NCBI GenBank assembly: GCA_033065855.1 | Contig: JAVXUO010002507.1 | Span: 124,001 to 188,000, forward strand | From: Escallonia rubra | Lineage: Eukaryota; Streptophyta; Magnoliopsida; Escalloniales; Escalloniaceae | Length of the DNA stretch: 64,000 bases | Direction: 5' to 3' | Shown: one piece after another, positions 49,127 to 60,830 of the stretch | How positions within the stretch are numbered: position 1 is the stretch's first letter | Layout: every line of letters begins with the position of its first letter | Position numbers and translations under genes: made by a program | Notes under the pieces: generated by a model | Told to the model about the DNA's origin: nothing | What the model saw: the letters and a program-made list of their open reading frames with translations, nothing else | The model's database searches: none

Positions 49127-51637
49127 ATGGAATTCCTTAGATTCACAAGACCACATTACTTCCTCAACAAACCAATCAAAAAACTCCATTCCGTTCAATT
49201 TCCCTATCAGTTACAGACACCCACTTGCCCAATATCAACCAAAACCCACTCAGGCAAAACCGAGGTAGTTGAAAGACTCGTTACTATCTTCACCCAGAAC
49301 CCATTTTACCAAGAAAGCCAAGAACTGGCCAGCGTTGGATCAGACCTAACCACTGGTGTAGCGGAATCTGTCTTGAAACGTTTCAATAGCTGGAAACTAG
49401 CTCTAAAGTTCTTCGACTGGGCTTCAAGCCAACACGGGTACAAGCACAACTGCTATACTTACAATGCCATGGCCAGTATCCTATCAGGTGTTCGACAGAA
49501 TGCCCAGCTGAAAGCTCTTGCGGTGGATGTGGTCAATTCTCGTTGTTCTATGACTCCTGGGGCGTTGGGTTTCTTTATTAGGTGTTTGGGTAATCTGGGT
49601 CTGGTGGAAGAGGCCAATGTGATATTTGATCATCTTAGGAAAGTGGGTTCTTGTGTTCCGAATAGTTACAGCTATAATTGCTTGTTGGAATCTATTTCTA
49701 GGTCGGGTTCCGTTGAGTTAATTGAGACGAGGCTAAAAGAGATGAGGGATTTAGGGTGGGAGATTGATAAGTACACGCTGACACCGGTTTTGCAGTGTTA
49801 CTGCAATGCCGGTAAGTTTGGAAAGGCTTTGGGTGTTTATAATGAGATACTGGAGCGTGGTTGGTTGGATTCCAGTGTTTGTGCTATTTTGGCCGTCGCT
49901 TTTACCAAATGGGGAAAGGTGGATGAAGCGTTTGAATTGGTTGAAAGCTTGGAGAGTCGTAGGATAAGGTTGAATGGGAAGACATTCTATGTTCTGATTC
50001 ATGGCTTTGTGAGGGAGGGAAGAGTTGATAGGGCGTTCCAACTGTTGGACAAAATGCGGTTATTGGGTTTTGTACCGGATATTTCTGTTTATAATGTGCT
50101 TATTGCAGGCCTTTGCAACCTTAAGGAGTTTAAAACGGCTTTAGACTTATACTCTCAGTTAATTGAGCTTAATATACTTCCTGATGTCAAATTACTTACA
50201 GTTCTCTTATCATCTTTACCCGGAGAAGAAGATATGATCAGAATACTCAAGGAAAATGTAGTGAGGGAAGATCTGGACGAACAATCTATTGTTTTACTGT
50301 ACAATTCTTGCTTTACTGGTCTTATTAAGAACGGTGCAATTAGTAAAGCTTATAGTTTAATACGAGCGATGTTGCGGGATGACATATTCAATGGTGATAC
50401 CGAGGTGAATGACTTCTTAGCTTATGGGAAAGTTGTTCGGCCAGATACTGACTCTTTTCGTATAATTATTGATGGTTTGTGTCAATCTAGTAAGGTGGAT
50501 GTGGCCCTAGGCCTCTTTAGAGATATGGATCAAATTGGTTGTAAAAGAACTTTACTGCTTTACAACAATATGATCAATGGTTTGAGCAGCTCAAATAAAT
50601 CAGAAGAGTGCTATGAACTTCTGGCAGAGATGAAATTGATGGGATTTAAACCTACAAATTTCACTTACAACTCCATATTTGGGTGCTTTTGTAGAAAAAT
50701 GGATGTGGCGGGTGCAATTGGCGTAGTGCGGGAGATGTGTATTCATGGGCACGAACCATGGATTAAACATACCACCTTGCTTGTAAAGAAGCTGTGCAGT
50801 AGTAAAAAGGCCTTTGAAGCGAGTAAGTTTCTTGCCAGTATGGTTCAAGAAGGTTTTACACCTGATATAGTTGCTTATTCTGCAGTTATTCATGGGTTCT
50901 TTACGATCCGAGAATTCGATCGAGCTTTGAAGCTATTCAGGGACATATCTGCTCGTGGGTGCTGTCCTGATGTGGTGGCTTATAACACTGTTATAAATGG
51001 CCTCTGTAAGCTCACAAGACTAGCGGAAGCCCAGGATATCTATAATGAGATGCTAGAAAACCGACTTGTTCCCTCAGTTGCTACGTACAACTCACTAATT
51101 GATGCATGGTGCAAAAGCGGTGAAATAGATCGGGCCATTTTATGTCTTAAGAAAATGGATGAGGAAAGAAGGGAGCCTAATGTTATTACTTACACAACTC
51201 TACTAGATGGGTTATGCAATGCCGGAAGATCTGATGAAGCTGTCTTACTTTGGGATCAAATGGTTGGGAAGGGATGCTCTCTTAACAAAATTGCTTTTAT
51301 GGCTCTCATTCATGGGCTTTGCAAGTGTGGGAAACCAGATTCAGCTCTCATCTATCTCATACAGATGGAAGAGAGGCAGATGACACCTGACACATTTGTC
51401 TATGTTGCACTGATAGCAGCTCTTCTTTCTATTTCCGATGCACCATCTGCTTTTGATATTCTAAGGAAGATGGCTCAGAATCAAAGTTTTCCAGATTCAC
51501 TTGATAAAAACTTCACAAGTCTCAGAGAGTCGGTATGTAAATTGTCTGAAGATGCAAGGACTCGTTCAAACGTTATGAACCTTATTTCAGAGGGAAGCAT
51601 CCCTAATATTCTTAACATTTCAGATAGTGGCAAATGA
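49127..51637 (+). CDS. P-type pentatricopeptide repeat protein, intronless
   Basis: Predicted organellar RNA-binding protein of 836 aa in a single uninterrupted exon, the usual structure of P-class PPR genes. It starts MEFLRFTRPHYFLNKPIKK, a basic, hydroxylated stretch suited to a mitochondrial presequence. PPR motifs fill about residues 95-790, with repeated cores such as YNCLLESISRSG, YNVLIAGLCN, YNTVINGLCK, YNSLIDAWCKSGE and YTTLLDGLCNAGR. No E or DYW domain follows. The overall arrangement resembles Arabidopsis At5g08310, a putative mitochondrial PPR protein, but that is from memory. No stop or frameshift is seen, so it should be functional. The promoter is compressed by the MITE that ends 141 bases upstream. 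Confidence 0.93.
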   Translation: MEFLRFTRPHYFLNKPIKKLHSVQFPYQLQTPTCPISTKTHSGKTEVVERLVTIFTQNPFYQESQELASVGSDLTTGVAESVLKRFNSWKLALKFFDWASSQHGYKHNCYTYNAMASILSGVRQNAQLKALAVDVVNSRCSMTPGALGFFIRCLGNLGLVEEANVIFDHLRKVGSCVPNSYSYNCLLESISRSGSVELIETRLKEMRDLGWEIDKYTLTPVLQCYCNAGKFGKALGVYNEILERGWLDSSVCAILAVAFTKWGKVDEAFELVESLESRRIRLNGKTFYVLIHGFVREGRVDRAFQLLDKMRLLGFVPDISVYNVLIAGLCNLKEFKTALDLYSQLIELNILPDVKLLTVLLSSLPGEEDMIRILKENVVREDLDEQSIVLLYNSCFTGLIKNGAISKAYSLIRAMLRDDIFNGDTEVNDFLAYGKVVRPDTDSFRIIIDGLCQSSKVDVALGLFRDMDQIGCKRTLLLYNNMINGLSSSNKSEECYELLAEMKLMGFKPTNFTYNSIFGCFCRKMDVAGAIGVVREMCIHGHEPWIKHTTLLVKKLCSSKKAFEASKFLASMVQEGFTPDIVAYSAVIHGFFTIREFDRALKLFRDISARGCCPDVVAYNTVINGLCKLTRLAEAQDIYNEMLENRLVPSVATYNSLIDAWCKSGEIDRAILCLKKMDEERREPNVITYTTLLDGLCNAGRSDEAVLLWDQMVGKGCSLNKIAFMALIHGLCKCGKPDSALIYLIQMEERQMTPDTFVYVALIAALLSISDAPSAFDILRKMAQNQSFPDSLDKNFTSLRESVCKLSEDARTRSNVMNLISEGSIPNILNISDSGK

Positions 51638-53400
51638 ACGTGGACTGAGGCCAATTTCCTCATCGAAAGGGCCAATCTGCCTTACAATGTTTACGTTTTT
51701 GGGACTTCAGAGTGAAGGCACATGTTTCAGTCAGGTGGGGTTGCTTATTTTTCTTTCTGCGTTGGAGGCCATAAGCCTGACTCCTGCTTCATGGTGCAAT
51801 GTATCTTATCCCGCCTACTTGATCTCAGTTATCACCAAGCATTATGTTTGTGCCGAAGTATTGCTGGGACTTTACAGCTTCACCAAAATCTGAATATAAG
51901 CACGATTAATTTTTCTCTTGGAGAAGAATTAGAAACGTGATGTGTAAATTATGTTGTGGAAGAAGCAGAGTTACGCTTCGTTGGAGGCAAAAACTATGAG
52001 AAAGGTAGAGCCATGCAGGCCGCGTTCCAGATGATTCAATATGGGAAATGGAATCAGTTGAAACTTGAAATCCTAGAGGAGGGCCAAAAATTTAGTTGTT
52101 CAAGCTAGATGCTTGATTGAGAAGTCGATTACTCACCCAATAGCACTTAGTGTTTCACACACTTGAACTTTGAACTATATCTCGATGGAAGGCGATGGTG
52201 GAATGGAACCTAATCAAGAAAGGAAATCTGCCTCTGCTCGTTAGATCTTGGGCTTACCATTTATCTTGCAGAGCGTGTCATGATTTCTCATTATGGTAGG
52301 TCAGGATGAAGAAATATATCTCATTCAGTTGGATGTGCAAAGTAGATTGAATCATGCGATGTTTTCATATCTTCCGGCACCATGAGCTGAGGAATTACCA
52401 AGCAAGGTACGTGCTTACATCGAAGGTCTCCACAGGTACTTCACCAACATTTACAAATGAACAGCTACACAGCTAATTATTTGTACTTCACGTCTCCAGT
52501 AAAAGGGAGGCGTAATGATAATCCAAGAAGCAAAGTTAAGCTAACAATAAGGAGAATGGTAGATCGAATCAGGCAGGGTCTAGATAATTCTATCTGGGGT
52601 GGGGGAAGCAATGAGAACAACTAAAGGAGGACCAAATCAATACGTTCAAGCCGATTACTTGTTGAGAAGGTAATTACTTATTCAACAGAAGATGAAGTGT
52701 TTCGCAGATCAATAATATTGAAACAATCCCCTCATGCTTAGATTGCTGCTGGAACTATAAAAGTTCTAGATCACAACTGTTCCCATCAGTTTACCTCTGA
52801 CATACGTTTAGAAAATCACAAGGTACCTTTGCCTTGTTGCAATTTAAATAGATCCTTGACTAATCTAGGCCAGACATAGCAAAGAACAAGCTTGGTAAGG
52901 TCCTTGCTCCATCACAATGAGGAAGCAAATATTCGGCATATTTCACATCACTTGTTGCATATGTAACACCAACTAATGATGTTCATACACCCACTCTTGC
53001 AGTTATCTGTTGTCAATATGGCATCTTGCTGTTGTTCTAGAATGAAGGTCGCCTTTGGAGGGGCATCCGCGCACCAAATACCTCAACAAAGGAAACACAC
53101 TGCTGCGAGTCCCCTTCAGTCCCTCCTTAGAAGTGGATTGCAGGCCTGACAGCCACGTGATAAGGTCACTTAACCTGCAGTGTACACTCCTCTATTCATG
53201 GCCAATGTATACAATCTGAAATGTTCGCCCTCAATCTGATCCAAGCTCCAGTCCAGAAATATGATTCACAAAGTCTAGCCATCCATTACACATGCTCTTC
53301 CAAGCACTATCACCATAAGAGAAACAAGAAGGGTGAGAAACCTACCCATGAGAATTTCTCTTGGACTGCAATCCACGACCACCTCCACAAAGTGCTTTCA
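51638..53400. other. PPR 3' region and intergenic DNA
   Basis: The first 300 bases are probably PPR 3' untranslated sequence. Beyond that no gene is supported. Two stretches (about 52110-52160 and 52655-52710) share a GAGAAG..ATTACT..AGTGTTTC pattern and may be a diverged duplication. Small open frames here match no family. Confidence 0.4.
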
Positions 53401-55040
53401 TACCCTGATCAACCAACCTTAGCTCCTTTGAAAGCAATACCACCTTTCTAGATCTGACCGGCCATCATCTCCCAACTAAAAGCATACTAAGACACCACCA
53501 CGTCTGCAACATTAGGCCTTGTGCAATCGGTGGAATATCTAAGACTACCAATTGTACTAGCATATTCTTATTCCTTCACAATATCAAAACATTGCTCACT
53601 CTACCTTTCTCAGTAGGTTATAAATGAATTTGAGGATCAAATGGAGTGCACGCATTTCTGCAATCAAGATATTTGTATTTGTTCATACTCTTCTCCACAT
53701 TATGATATTGATCAAGAAATACGTCATATGAGTTCTAGTACTTTTTATGCCAAGAATAACATTGGCGTTACCCATTCTTTTATTTCAGAATCATTATGTA
53801 ACAAAGATCTGGTTTACTCAGTTATTTTCATGCTAGTGCCCGAAAATTAAATGATCATCTACATACAACCAAAAGATGGCATGCTCACATTTTTCATGTT
53901 TATAGTAAATGCATTTATCAATTTCATTTGCTTCAAAACCATTAGCTTGATTACATTGATTAAATTTATCAAGACATTGCTCAATAGCTTGTTTCAACTT
54001 ATATCAGAATTTAGTCAATTTACACATCTTGCTCTCATGCCCTTGTTGCACATACTTTCTGGTTGGTCCATATATATTTCCTCTTCCAATTCTTTATTTA
54101 GGAATGTCGTTTCAACAATCGTTTGGTGAACTCTAAATTATAATTTTTTCTGTAATAGCAATTAAAAGCCTAAAAAATGTTATTCTAGTGACCGCCAAGA
54201 AGATACCAAAAAATTCAAGACCCTCCCATTATTTCAACCCCTTTGTAACTAACTTCACTTTAAACTTCCAAATTGTACCACCAGGTTTGAGCTTTTTCTT
54301 TACAATCCATTTTCAACCTGAGGGTCGACAACCTGGAGTTAAGTCAACTAATTTCATGTTCAATAGGCCGTTAGAGATTCCATTTTAGTATTTGTGGCTT
54401 CTTCCCAAAGGTCAGAGTTTGATGGCCATAAGGCTTCTTCCAAGGTGATAGGACTGTCCTCAGCATTATATAGAACACGTCAAGGCTAAATACTTTTTCT
54501 AGCCTAGCAAATTTGCTTCTCTTATGTTCTAGGTCCTTTTTCTTGGGAGGTTAGGAAGAGGTAGCCCAGTGGCTAGGTTGTGATGATTCTATCACTTTAG
54601 CTCCTCGTCCCACTATCTCTGGATTTAAAAAGAAACTTGTCTTTCATGAAACATAGCATCCTTGGATTTAACCACAAATATTGTTCTCAAGATCAATACA
54701 ATTTTGGGCTTTACTACTAAGAACATAAGCAAGGAAAACACAATGTCATTCTTTAATTTCCCAACTTGAGAATTTTTGGGGTCAATCCTCACAAAGGTTA
54801 GGCACCCCCAAACTCTAATGTGTTCGGGTTTGGTTTTAATATGTTTCACAACACATAAGGGGTTAAAGGATTTTCTTTGGAGGCGTTCTATTAAGGGCAT
54901 AATTTGTTGTTAAAAGAGCTTCACCCCCAAAGAATCTTAGGTGCACCAGAGCTAGCAAGCATGTCTTTGGGATGTCTAATCGCCTACTATCGATTATCCA
55001 TGATGCGATGCAAGAAAAATGCACACATAAAAATAGAGAA

Positions 55041-55082
55041 AGGATTTCTGCTCTCTCTCTCTCTATCCCCCCCCCCCCCCCA
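55041..55082. repeat. CT microsatellite followed by C-run
   Basis: GCTCTCTCTCTCTCT then a run of C residues. It sits at the edge of the block that interrupts the Copia pol. Confidence 0.8.
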
Positions 55083-55456
55083 CCCTACCCTCTCTTGCTA
55101 GATTATTTCTTACAAAAAACTAACAGCCTTTGGGGGAATTTCTCTTTCTAGCTTACAGTCCCTCTTGGGGCAACTTGGGATTGTTTACACAGAGGTGTGG
55201 AGAGTAGAAGCATGGCAAAAAGAGTCCAATTAGCAGTCCATATCGCCATAAAGAGATAAGATTGAAAAAATTCAAAAGACCAAGTTGCCTTTACTGGCGG
55301 TACATTTAAGCCTTTAAGGAGGACCGACCGGTTCAATTGAAAACCGGCCGGTACTCGTTTCCTCCTTAACTTACCTTTAAGCCCAATTCTAGAAAGAAAA
55401 GACCAACTTTTAACTAAATGCACGTGATTAAGATGAAACCGAGAAGAAAAAAACCC

Positions 55457-55690
55457 AAATACAATGAATTCAACTACCAGACTCTCTATCTTATTTGGAC
55501 TCTGACTTGGGTTAAGCCCAAAGCAATTGTAGTGACTAATTGAACTGGATGAATTAAGTTGAAATCGGGACAGAACCCCAAATTACAATAAATTCAATTA
55601 CCAGACTCTCTATCTTATTTAGACTCTGACCTAGGTTAAGCCCAAAGCAATTGGATTGATTAATTGAACTGGATGAACTAAACTGCGCCA
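55457..55690. repeat. Tandem duplication, about 117-bp unit, two copies
   Basis: AATTCAACTACCAGACTCTC, then TTAAGCCCAAAGCAATTG, then AATTGAACTGGATGAA occurs twice (about 55457-55573 and 55574-55690) with few differences. Confidence 0.8.
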
Positions 55691-56118
55691 ACTGAACTGG
55701 ACTGAAAAAATTATAACAAGCACTCCCAAAATGAAATAAAACCTAAAATAAACATATGGATTGAGGACTACAAAAATAAGGAGTCTACAATAGCAATATC
55801 TAAAAATATATATTATAAGTAAAGTGTTAAAACCTTCATAACTCACATGGATTTTAATGAATTAATTCTAACAACCCAGAATGTCTCGACTTTGTGGTGA
55901 GGCTGTTTAATCATCTTAGTCATGCTAAAAAATTCACATGTTACAATTTTATTATGTAATATAGGAAAAAGTCCTACTTTTGGTAAGTATCTTTGAGATA
56001 CTTACCATTTATGTGACAAAGACGACCATGCAAAACATTCAAAAATAATGTAAAAGGAAGTAGATATTCTTTATTCATTTCAGCATTGAGCTTAAACATA
56101 CCATCCCGCGCGATACCA

Positions 56119-57645
56119 ATGAAGTGGCTTCGCAGTCAACTTCGAGGTGCCACAAGGAATGTAGTCCGAGTCAGATGCCAAGTACGTTGATGTGGTACAC
56201 AGTAAGGATGGAGCAAGGGCAGAGACCAAGGGCTTTCTAGATAGAGCCTGAAGAGTGGCAGTGCTTCAAGGGCGATGGCGGGGGGTGAATAGACGATGAC
56301 AGTTACAGTCCAATATTTAGGTCTAGAGTCAAGGTCATGTATGTTTCTCTCTCTATAATTCTAAAGTGAGAAAGTGTGTATGAGAATTAAAGTCTGTGAA
56401 TGTGAAGTCCTTAAATGAATTCTCAAGTCTCCTATTTATAAAGGTTGAGATGATGATGTCATCAATTGACATGTGGCACTTCCGGAGAGTTACACGTCAC
56501 CGAGGGGTCCACAGTTGTCGGTACTCCACGGACTGTCGGATCGCATATTCACCCGGCCTGCCCCACCAGTGTCGCTATGTTTGTCTGGACAGACTGGCTC
56601 ACACAGCGCTGGTGTGGCCAAAGAACCCCCTTGATCTAGCCACCAGTCCAAAGCCTTTGTAGATTTCCACAGGGCGTCAAGAGACACCAAGGACCTGGCA
56701 GCGGTGGGGAAGACCTGACGCCCAACTGCCAAGCAGACTAGACGCGATGCCCTCTAGAGACATGCTCCGGTCTTGGAGTGACCCGGGAGTCATAGTCCCT
56801 TGGGGTGCCAATGAAAGCCCCCAATATCGGAGCACGTAGGCTAGTCACATAGACACCCTAGTGGAGATAGCGTCCTAGAATAGTCGTCTATCCCGCGGGT
56901 GAGTTCTTGTGCCAGAGCACTCGGAGCACGCCAAGGTAATGTCTAGAGGAGTCGCCTACCCAAGAAGCCGAGGTAGCACCCCGAGGTGCCGTTTACCTGG
57001 CAAAATAGGAGTCTTCATGTTGGAGCACTTCGAGCTCCATAGCGAAGATAATGTCCCAGAGGAGTCGCTTATCCCCACAGGTGAGTCTTTGTGTCGGAGC
57101 ACGCCAAGGTAATGTCCCGGAGGAGTCGCCTACCCGACGGGCCAAGGTATCATCCTAGAGGAATCGTATACTTGGTGGAATGGGAGTCTTCATGCCAGAG
57201 CAGTTAGAGCTCTCTGGCGAAGATAGTGTCCCAGAAGAGTCGCATATCCCTGCGGATGAGTCTTTGTGCCAGAGCACTCGGAGCGCGCCAAGGTAGTGTC
57301 TTGAAGGAGTCGTCTATCTGACGGGCCGAGGTAGCATCCCGGAGGAGCCGTCTACCTAGCGAAAGGGGAGTCTCCATGTCGAATACCATGCCGGATCACT
57401 TAGAGCTCCCTGGGAGAGACAGTGTATTAGAGAGCAAGCATATCCCCGTGGGATGCTGCACACTCCGAAAAGTGGGTCGAAGCATGTTCCATGACCAAGG
57501 CAAGGTGCATATGGTGTGGTGAAAGGACGGACCAAGGCGGGGGCGTGATAGTGTGACAGGATGCTAAGGGCGCAACTATACAAGCAGCACGATGCATGGG
57601 GGCACTGGGCTGTGTGTGGTGCCGGCGACATGGTAGTGTGACAGA
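56119..57645 (-). mobile_element. LTR-like block with 178-bp tandem repeats
   Basis: A GC-rich block. The minus strand has a TATA box TATAAATAGGAGAC (near 56440) followed by a leader-like region ending near GCCACTTCA at 56119. The next bases, TTGGTATC, match only the first part of a Met primer-binding site and could equally be Copia coding sequence. The upstream part consists of 178-bp tandem repeats. This looks like U3-R-U5 of an LTR, truncated or abutted on the right by the CACTA end at 57646, but no partner LTR is visible. Confidence 0.4.
56895..57430. repeat. Tandem array, about 178-bp unit, three copies
   Basis: Marker motifs recur at a fixed step. GAGTCTTCATG or GAGTCTCCATG occurs near 57010, 57187 and 57369. 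A TGAGTTCTTGTG or TGAGTCTTTGTG motif occurs near 56900, 57081 and 57258. Sub-repeats of the form AATGTCCCGGAGGAGTCGCC lie within each unit. Confidence 0.8.
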
Positions 57646-58140
57646 CACTACAAGAAAAAGGGCTTTTAGCGACAGACATTTTCGTCGCTAAAAACCCTAA
57701 ATCCGTCGCCAAAGACTTTTTGCGACGGACACCCCGTTGCTAAAAGTCCGTTACCTATAACCCCGTTGCTAAAAGATTAGCAACGGAAATATGTGATCCA
57801 TCGGGAAAAAAATTACTTTTACCGACGGAATTATTTACTTTTAGTGACGAAATTTTCCGTCGCTAAAAGTATTTTCTATATTTTTCATAAATTCTGAATT
57901 TCTGGAGAATTTTTTTTAAAAACTATTAGCGACGGAAATTAATTCCGTCGCTAAAAGTCCGTCGAAAAAGGCTTTAGCGACATTTGTTCCGTTGCTAAAA
58001 TTCTATTTCTAAAAACATTTACTAATCTAGAGGACTTTTAGCGACGGAATTCTGATTTCCGTCGCTAAAAGCTTGTCTTTAAAATTTTTGCTAGTCTGTT
58101 GAAAGACTTTTAACGACAGAATTTCGTCGCAAAAAAGGTG
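57646..58140 (+). mobile_element. CACTA (En/Spm) transposon left end
   Basis: It begins CACTACAAGAAAAAGGGCTTTTAGC, the standard plant CACTA terminus. About 450 bases follow with many subterminal motifs in both orientations (TTTTAGCGACGGAA and TTCCGTCGCTAAAA). The 3 bases before it are AGA. The matching right end (ending CTTGTAGTG) is not found in the window, so the element is either truncated or ends beyond position 64000. Confidence 0.8.
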
Positions 58141-58614
58141 AAAAAAAGGCTTTTTTAATTTTAATTTTTATTGTTTTTTAAAAACCCAAACCTGTTTCAG
58201 ACAATCCGACAATAATTTATTTCTTTAAACTAGCATTAATCGTTTACTAAATTTCAAGTAACACAAATAAGATTTACTGTCATATATGCCACCAACTAAT
58301 ACTCCATAGTTTAACTACCAAAATTACATGTTCACCAAAAATACAATATAAAAGCGATCACATCTACAAATCCCAATAAAAAAATTACAAGTTTCATTAA
58401 CACTAAAAACAAAATATAAACCAGATGCCCAGCGTAAAAGTAAAGAAACTGTGGAACCCATTCAAGTCAGGAACAGTTCATTGCAGGTTGTAATTCCTAA
58501 GACTCCTGCATGGTTGAGTGCAATTGCATTTGAGTTATAAATCTGCAAGTTCAGAAATAGGCAATAGCAGCAGACAATCGTCAACAAAATAAAAATAGAA
58601 AATGTGATTCTACC
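58141..58614 (-). other. Probable 3' untranslated region of the acyltransferase remnant
   Basis: AT-rich sequence directly after the stop codon of the last acyltransferase exon on the minus strand. Its nearest 200 bases have a leader-like, non-coding mix consistent with a plant 3' untranslated region. No other gene is seen. Confidence 0.35.
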
Positions 58615-59204
58615 TCACTGTTCTTTTCGAGCTTTAGATCTGGCGGGCTTTGCTGGTTTAATCACATGGCTGAGGAGGATCAATACTAGGGGAATAATGG
58701 TTCCGATGTAATGTATGCTCACGTATGCCTCAAGCGTTTCACACAAGTTCAATACCTGAGATGAATGAAAAGAAGTATTAGAATTTCACCTTCGCTTTTA
58801 GGCCGCAAGCAAGCACACACGCCGGCGAGCACACATAGGCAAGCAAACACATACGGAAGCCCACAAGCATCCAGGCACACACGCGTGCACGCGAGCACAC
58901 ATACACAGAGACTAACCATGAATCTAACACAGGAGTAGTTCAGGATCCTTTTGTTGAGATCCGACCCCGCAACCTTATCATCATCAAACCACTCTTCTAA
59001 AACTAGGTCGACCATTTCTTTCTTCCATTCCCTGCAGGAACGCTGAGGTCATGAATAAACATGCCTTAGCCAACCTCGACCCACATATCTTAACTATCCT
59101 CCCAGTTCAACCAAATCATCAAGATTATTCTTCTACATCTCTCATCAACAACTTAGGCTTTCCACCAGACACTTCGAAAGTCTACAGAATCATTTGCCTA
59201 AGCT

Positions 59205-59216
59205 CTGATACCAACT
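59205..59216 (-). other. Primer-binding site next to the giant LTR
   Basis: Minus-strand TGGTATCAGAGC (59213-59202), separated by AGT from the end of the LTR, complementary to initiator tRNA-Met. Its presence shows that this is not a solo LTR but a 5' LTR with a stub of the internal region; the rest of the element is gone within about 170 bases. Confidence 0.75.
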
Positions 59217-60196
59217 TGTGACACCCTCAACCCAGGTGACATCACCGGGTTGAGTTATCAACCATAATCACTTTCAAAACCCTGTGCTGAATACATAGCA
59301 ACTACATCCTCATACTCATACATCATTAATAGACGCTCCAAATTGCGTCCTTATAAAAATTTTCTTACAAACATACATCATACTGCAGCGAAAAACTTTC
59401 AAGACTTTAAACAACATGAAAGTATACAACCTAATATACGACTGTAGTCGTAGGACTCTTATCAACTTATCTCGCAACACATTTTTTATTCCACCATTCC
59501 TAGCTGTTCTTACCTCACACAACTGATCCCCTTACTAGACTTTTCTATCTTGTGTCTTTTTCCTTTCTAGAAGGTTCTCCTTGATCAACCTTATAGCCTG
59601 CACAATACAACGTAAGGAATGAGGGCAAATCGCCCAGTAAAGACAACACGAGGAGTATTGTGTACAAATGATTCAAGAGACTCAGAGGAATAATAATCAT
59701 CTCAACGATAGAAATGAATCAAGAGTTCCAATAAATTTTCGACATCAGCATAATTGTCAAACGATAATTTTTCTTTCGTTAGACTGAGCGGCTTTAAGGC
59801 CCAATAGAACAGCATTACTGCCACCTCCTCATGGACAAGACTGACTGACCGACAGACAGACTGACTAACTATGCAAGTGAACACTAAAATAGGAAATTGA
59901 AAAGATAAACATCAACGAAATACAAGTCATTAAAATCATTAACATCAAAATAAAATCAAATGCAATGCAACTCAGACACGACAGACTAGACTTGACCAGA
60001 CATGACAGACTCGACTCGCGCGCCCTACATCCTCTTTGCCAGTGATCATGTTTCACAGGCCATCCTCCTCATATTGATGTCCTATTTTATGGGATGTTCA
60101 TCTCAGTCTCAAGTACATAGAAGAGACACTGTCAACAAGCAGGGAACTCATTTAGAGTGCTTTCCCTAACCACGTTACAACCAAACAACAAGACTT

Positions 60197-60830
60197 CATC
60201 AACGGGGCGGACAAAGGGAAAGTTTATTCCACCTTATGTCCTCAACAACACAGCTCAACAAGGAATACCGGATCAAAAGATCAACCGGTGTTCAGACCTA
60301 ACAACAAGAGTTCAACGTAACATCATCAACAGGGCGGACTTGGGAGAAGATTACCACAAGCCCTCAACAATGTTCTTACATAAAAGGAATGTTGACTACC
60401 AATAAGTGACGACATCTCACAACAACACACAACGACCTCAACAACATCATCATCAACGACAGGGCGGACTCGGGAGAAGTTTGCCACAAGTCCTCAATAG
60501 TGTTCTCAAAGAGAAGAGATATCGGCTATCAATAACTGCCGGCATCTCACAACAACCACACGATAACCCATTCACAACGCCATCATCAACTTCAAGTATG
60601 CTAATTGAATCGAATCACAGCATACTGGGACACCCATCATCCTCACTAAATTCTATCAACATGGCGGACTAAGAGAATTATTCTACCTTAAGTCCTCAAC
60701 AGCACAATTCAAATATACGTATACAGGTCACAACGACTACCGGTGACCAATCATAACAACGAGAATTCAACAATACGTCATCAACATGGCATGCTAATCG
60801 AAACAATGAATTAGCATATCAGAACCGCAT
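60197..60830. repeat. Tandem array in the giant LTR, about 126-bp unit
   Basis: The phrase CATCAAC..GGGCGGACT..GGGAGAAG, then CCACAAGTCCTCAACA, recurs near 60197, 60325, 60451, 60655 and (shortened) 60780. Three of the four steps are close to 126 bases. Confidence 0.7.

Larger units (their letters stand above)
53420..56118 (-). mobile_element. Decayed Copia pol, split by a later insertion
   Basis: Minus-strand order with many stops. GAG-pre-integrase text DGMFKLNAEMN and HGRLCHIN (56110-56000) comes first, then PLELIH-like text near 55870. After a gap come integrase core SGAPKILWGEALLTTNYALN (about 54950) and VWGCLTFVRIDPKN (about 54810). Reverse transcriptase follows: ELVDL-like start and KWIVKKKLKPGGTIWKFK (about 54290), LEEEIYMDQPE (54080), catalytic YVDD in FWLYVDDHLIFG (about 53860) and DCRNACTPFDPQIHL (53650). 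The last recognised piece is EYASTIGSLRYSTDCTRPN (about 53530). LTRs and gag are not identified. About 800 bases between 55040 and 55840 look foreign to pol. Confidence 0.75.

Noticed and set aside
56106-56118. TTGGTATCGCGCGG as a primer-binding site for the 56-57.6 kb LTR-like block
   Set aside because: Only the first seven bases match initiator tRNA-Met, and the same bases continue a Copia pre-integrase reading frame (DGMFKLN), so it is not claimed as a PBS.
58749-58910. Cys/Val/Leu-rich continuation of the ORF at 58749-59015
   Set aside because: Beyond the donor at 58916 this is CA/GT-rich intron DNA read through.
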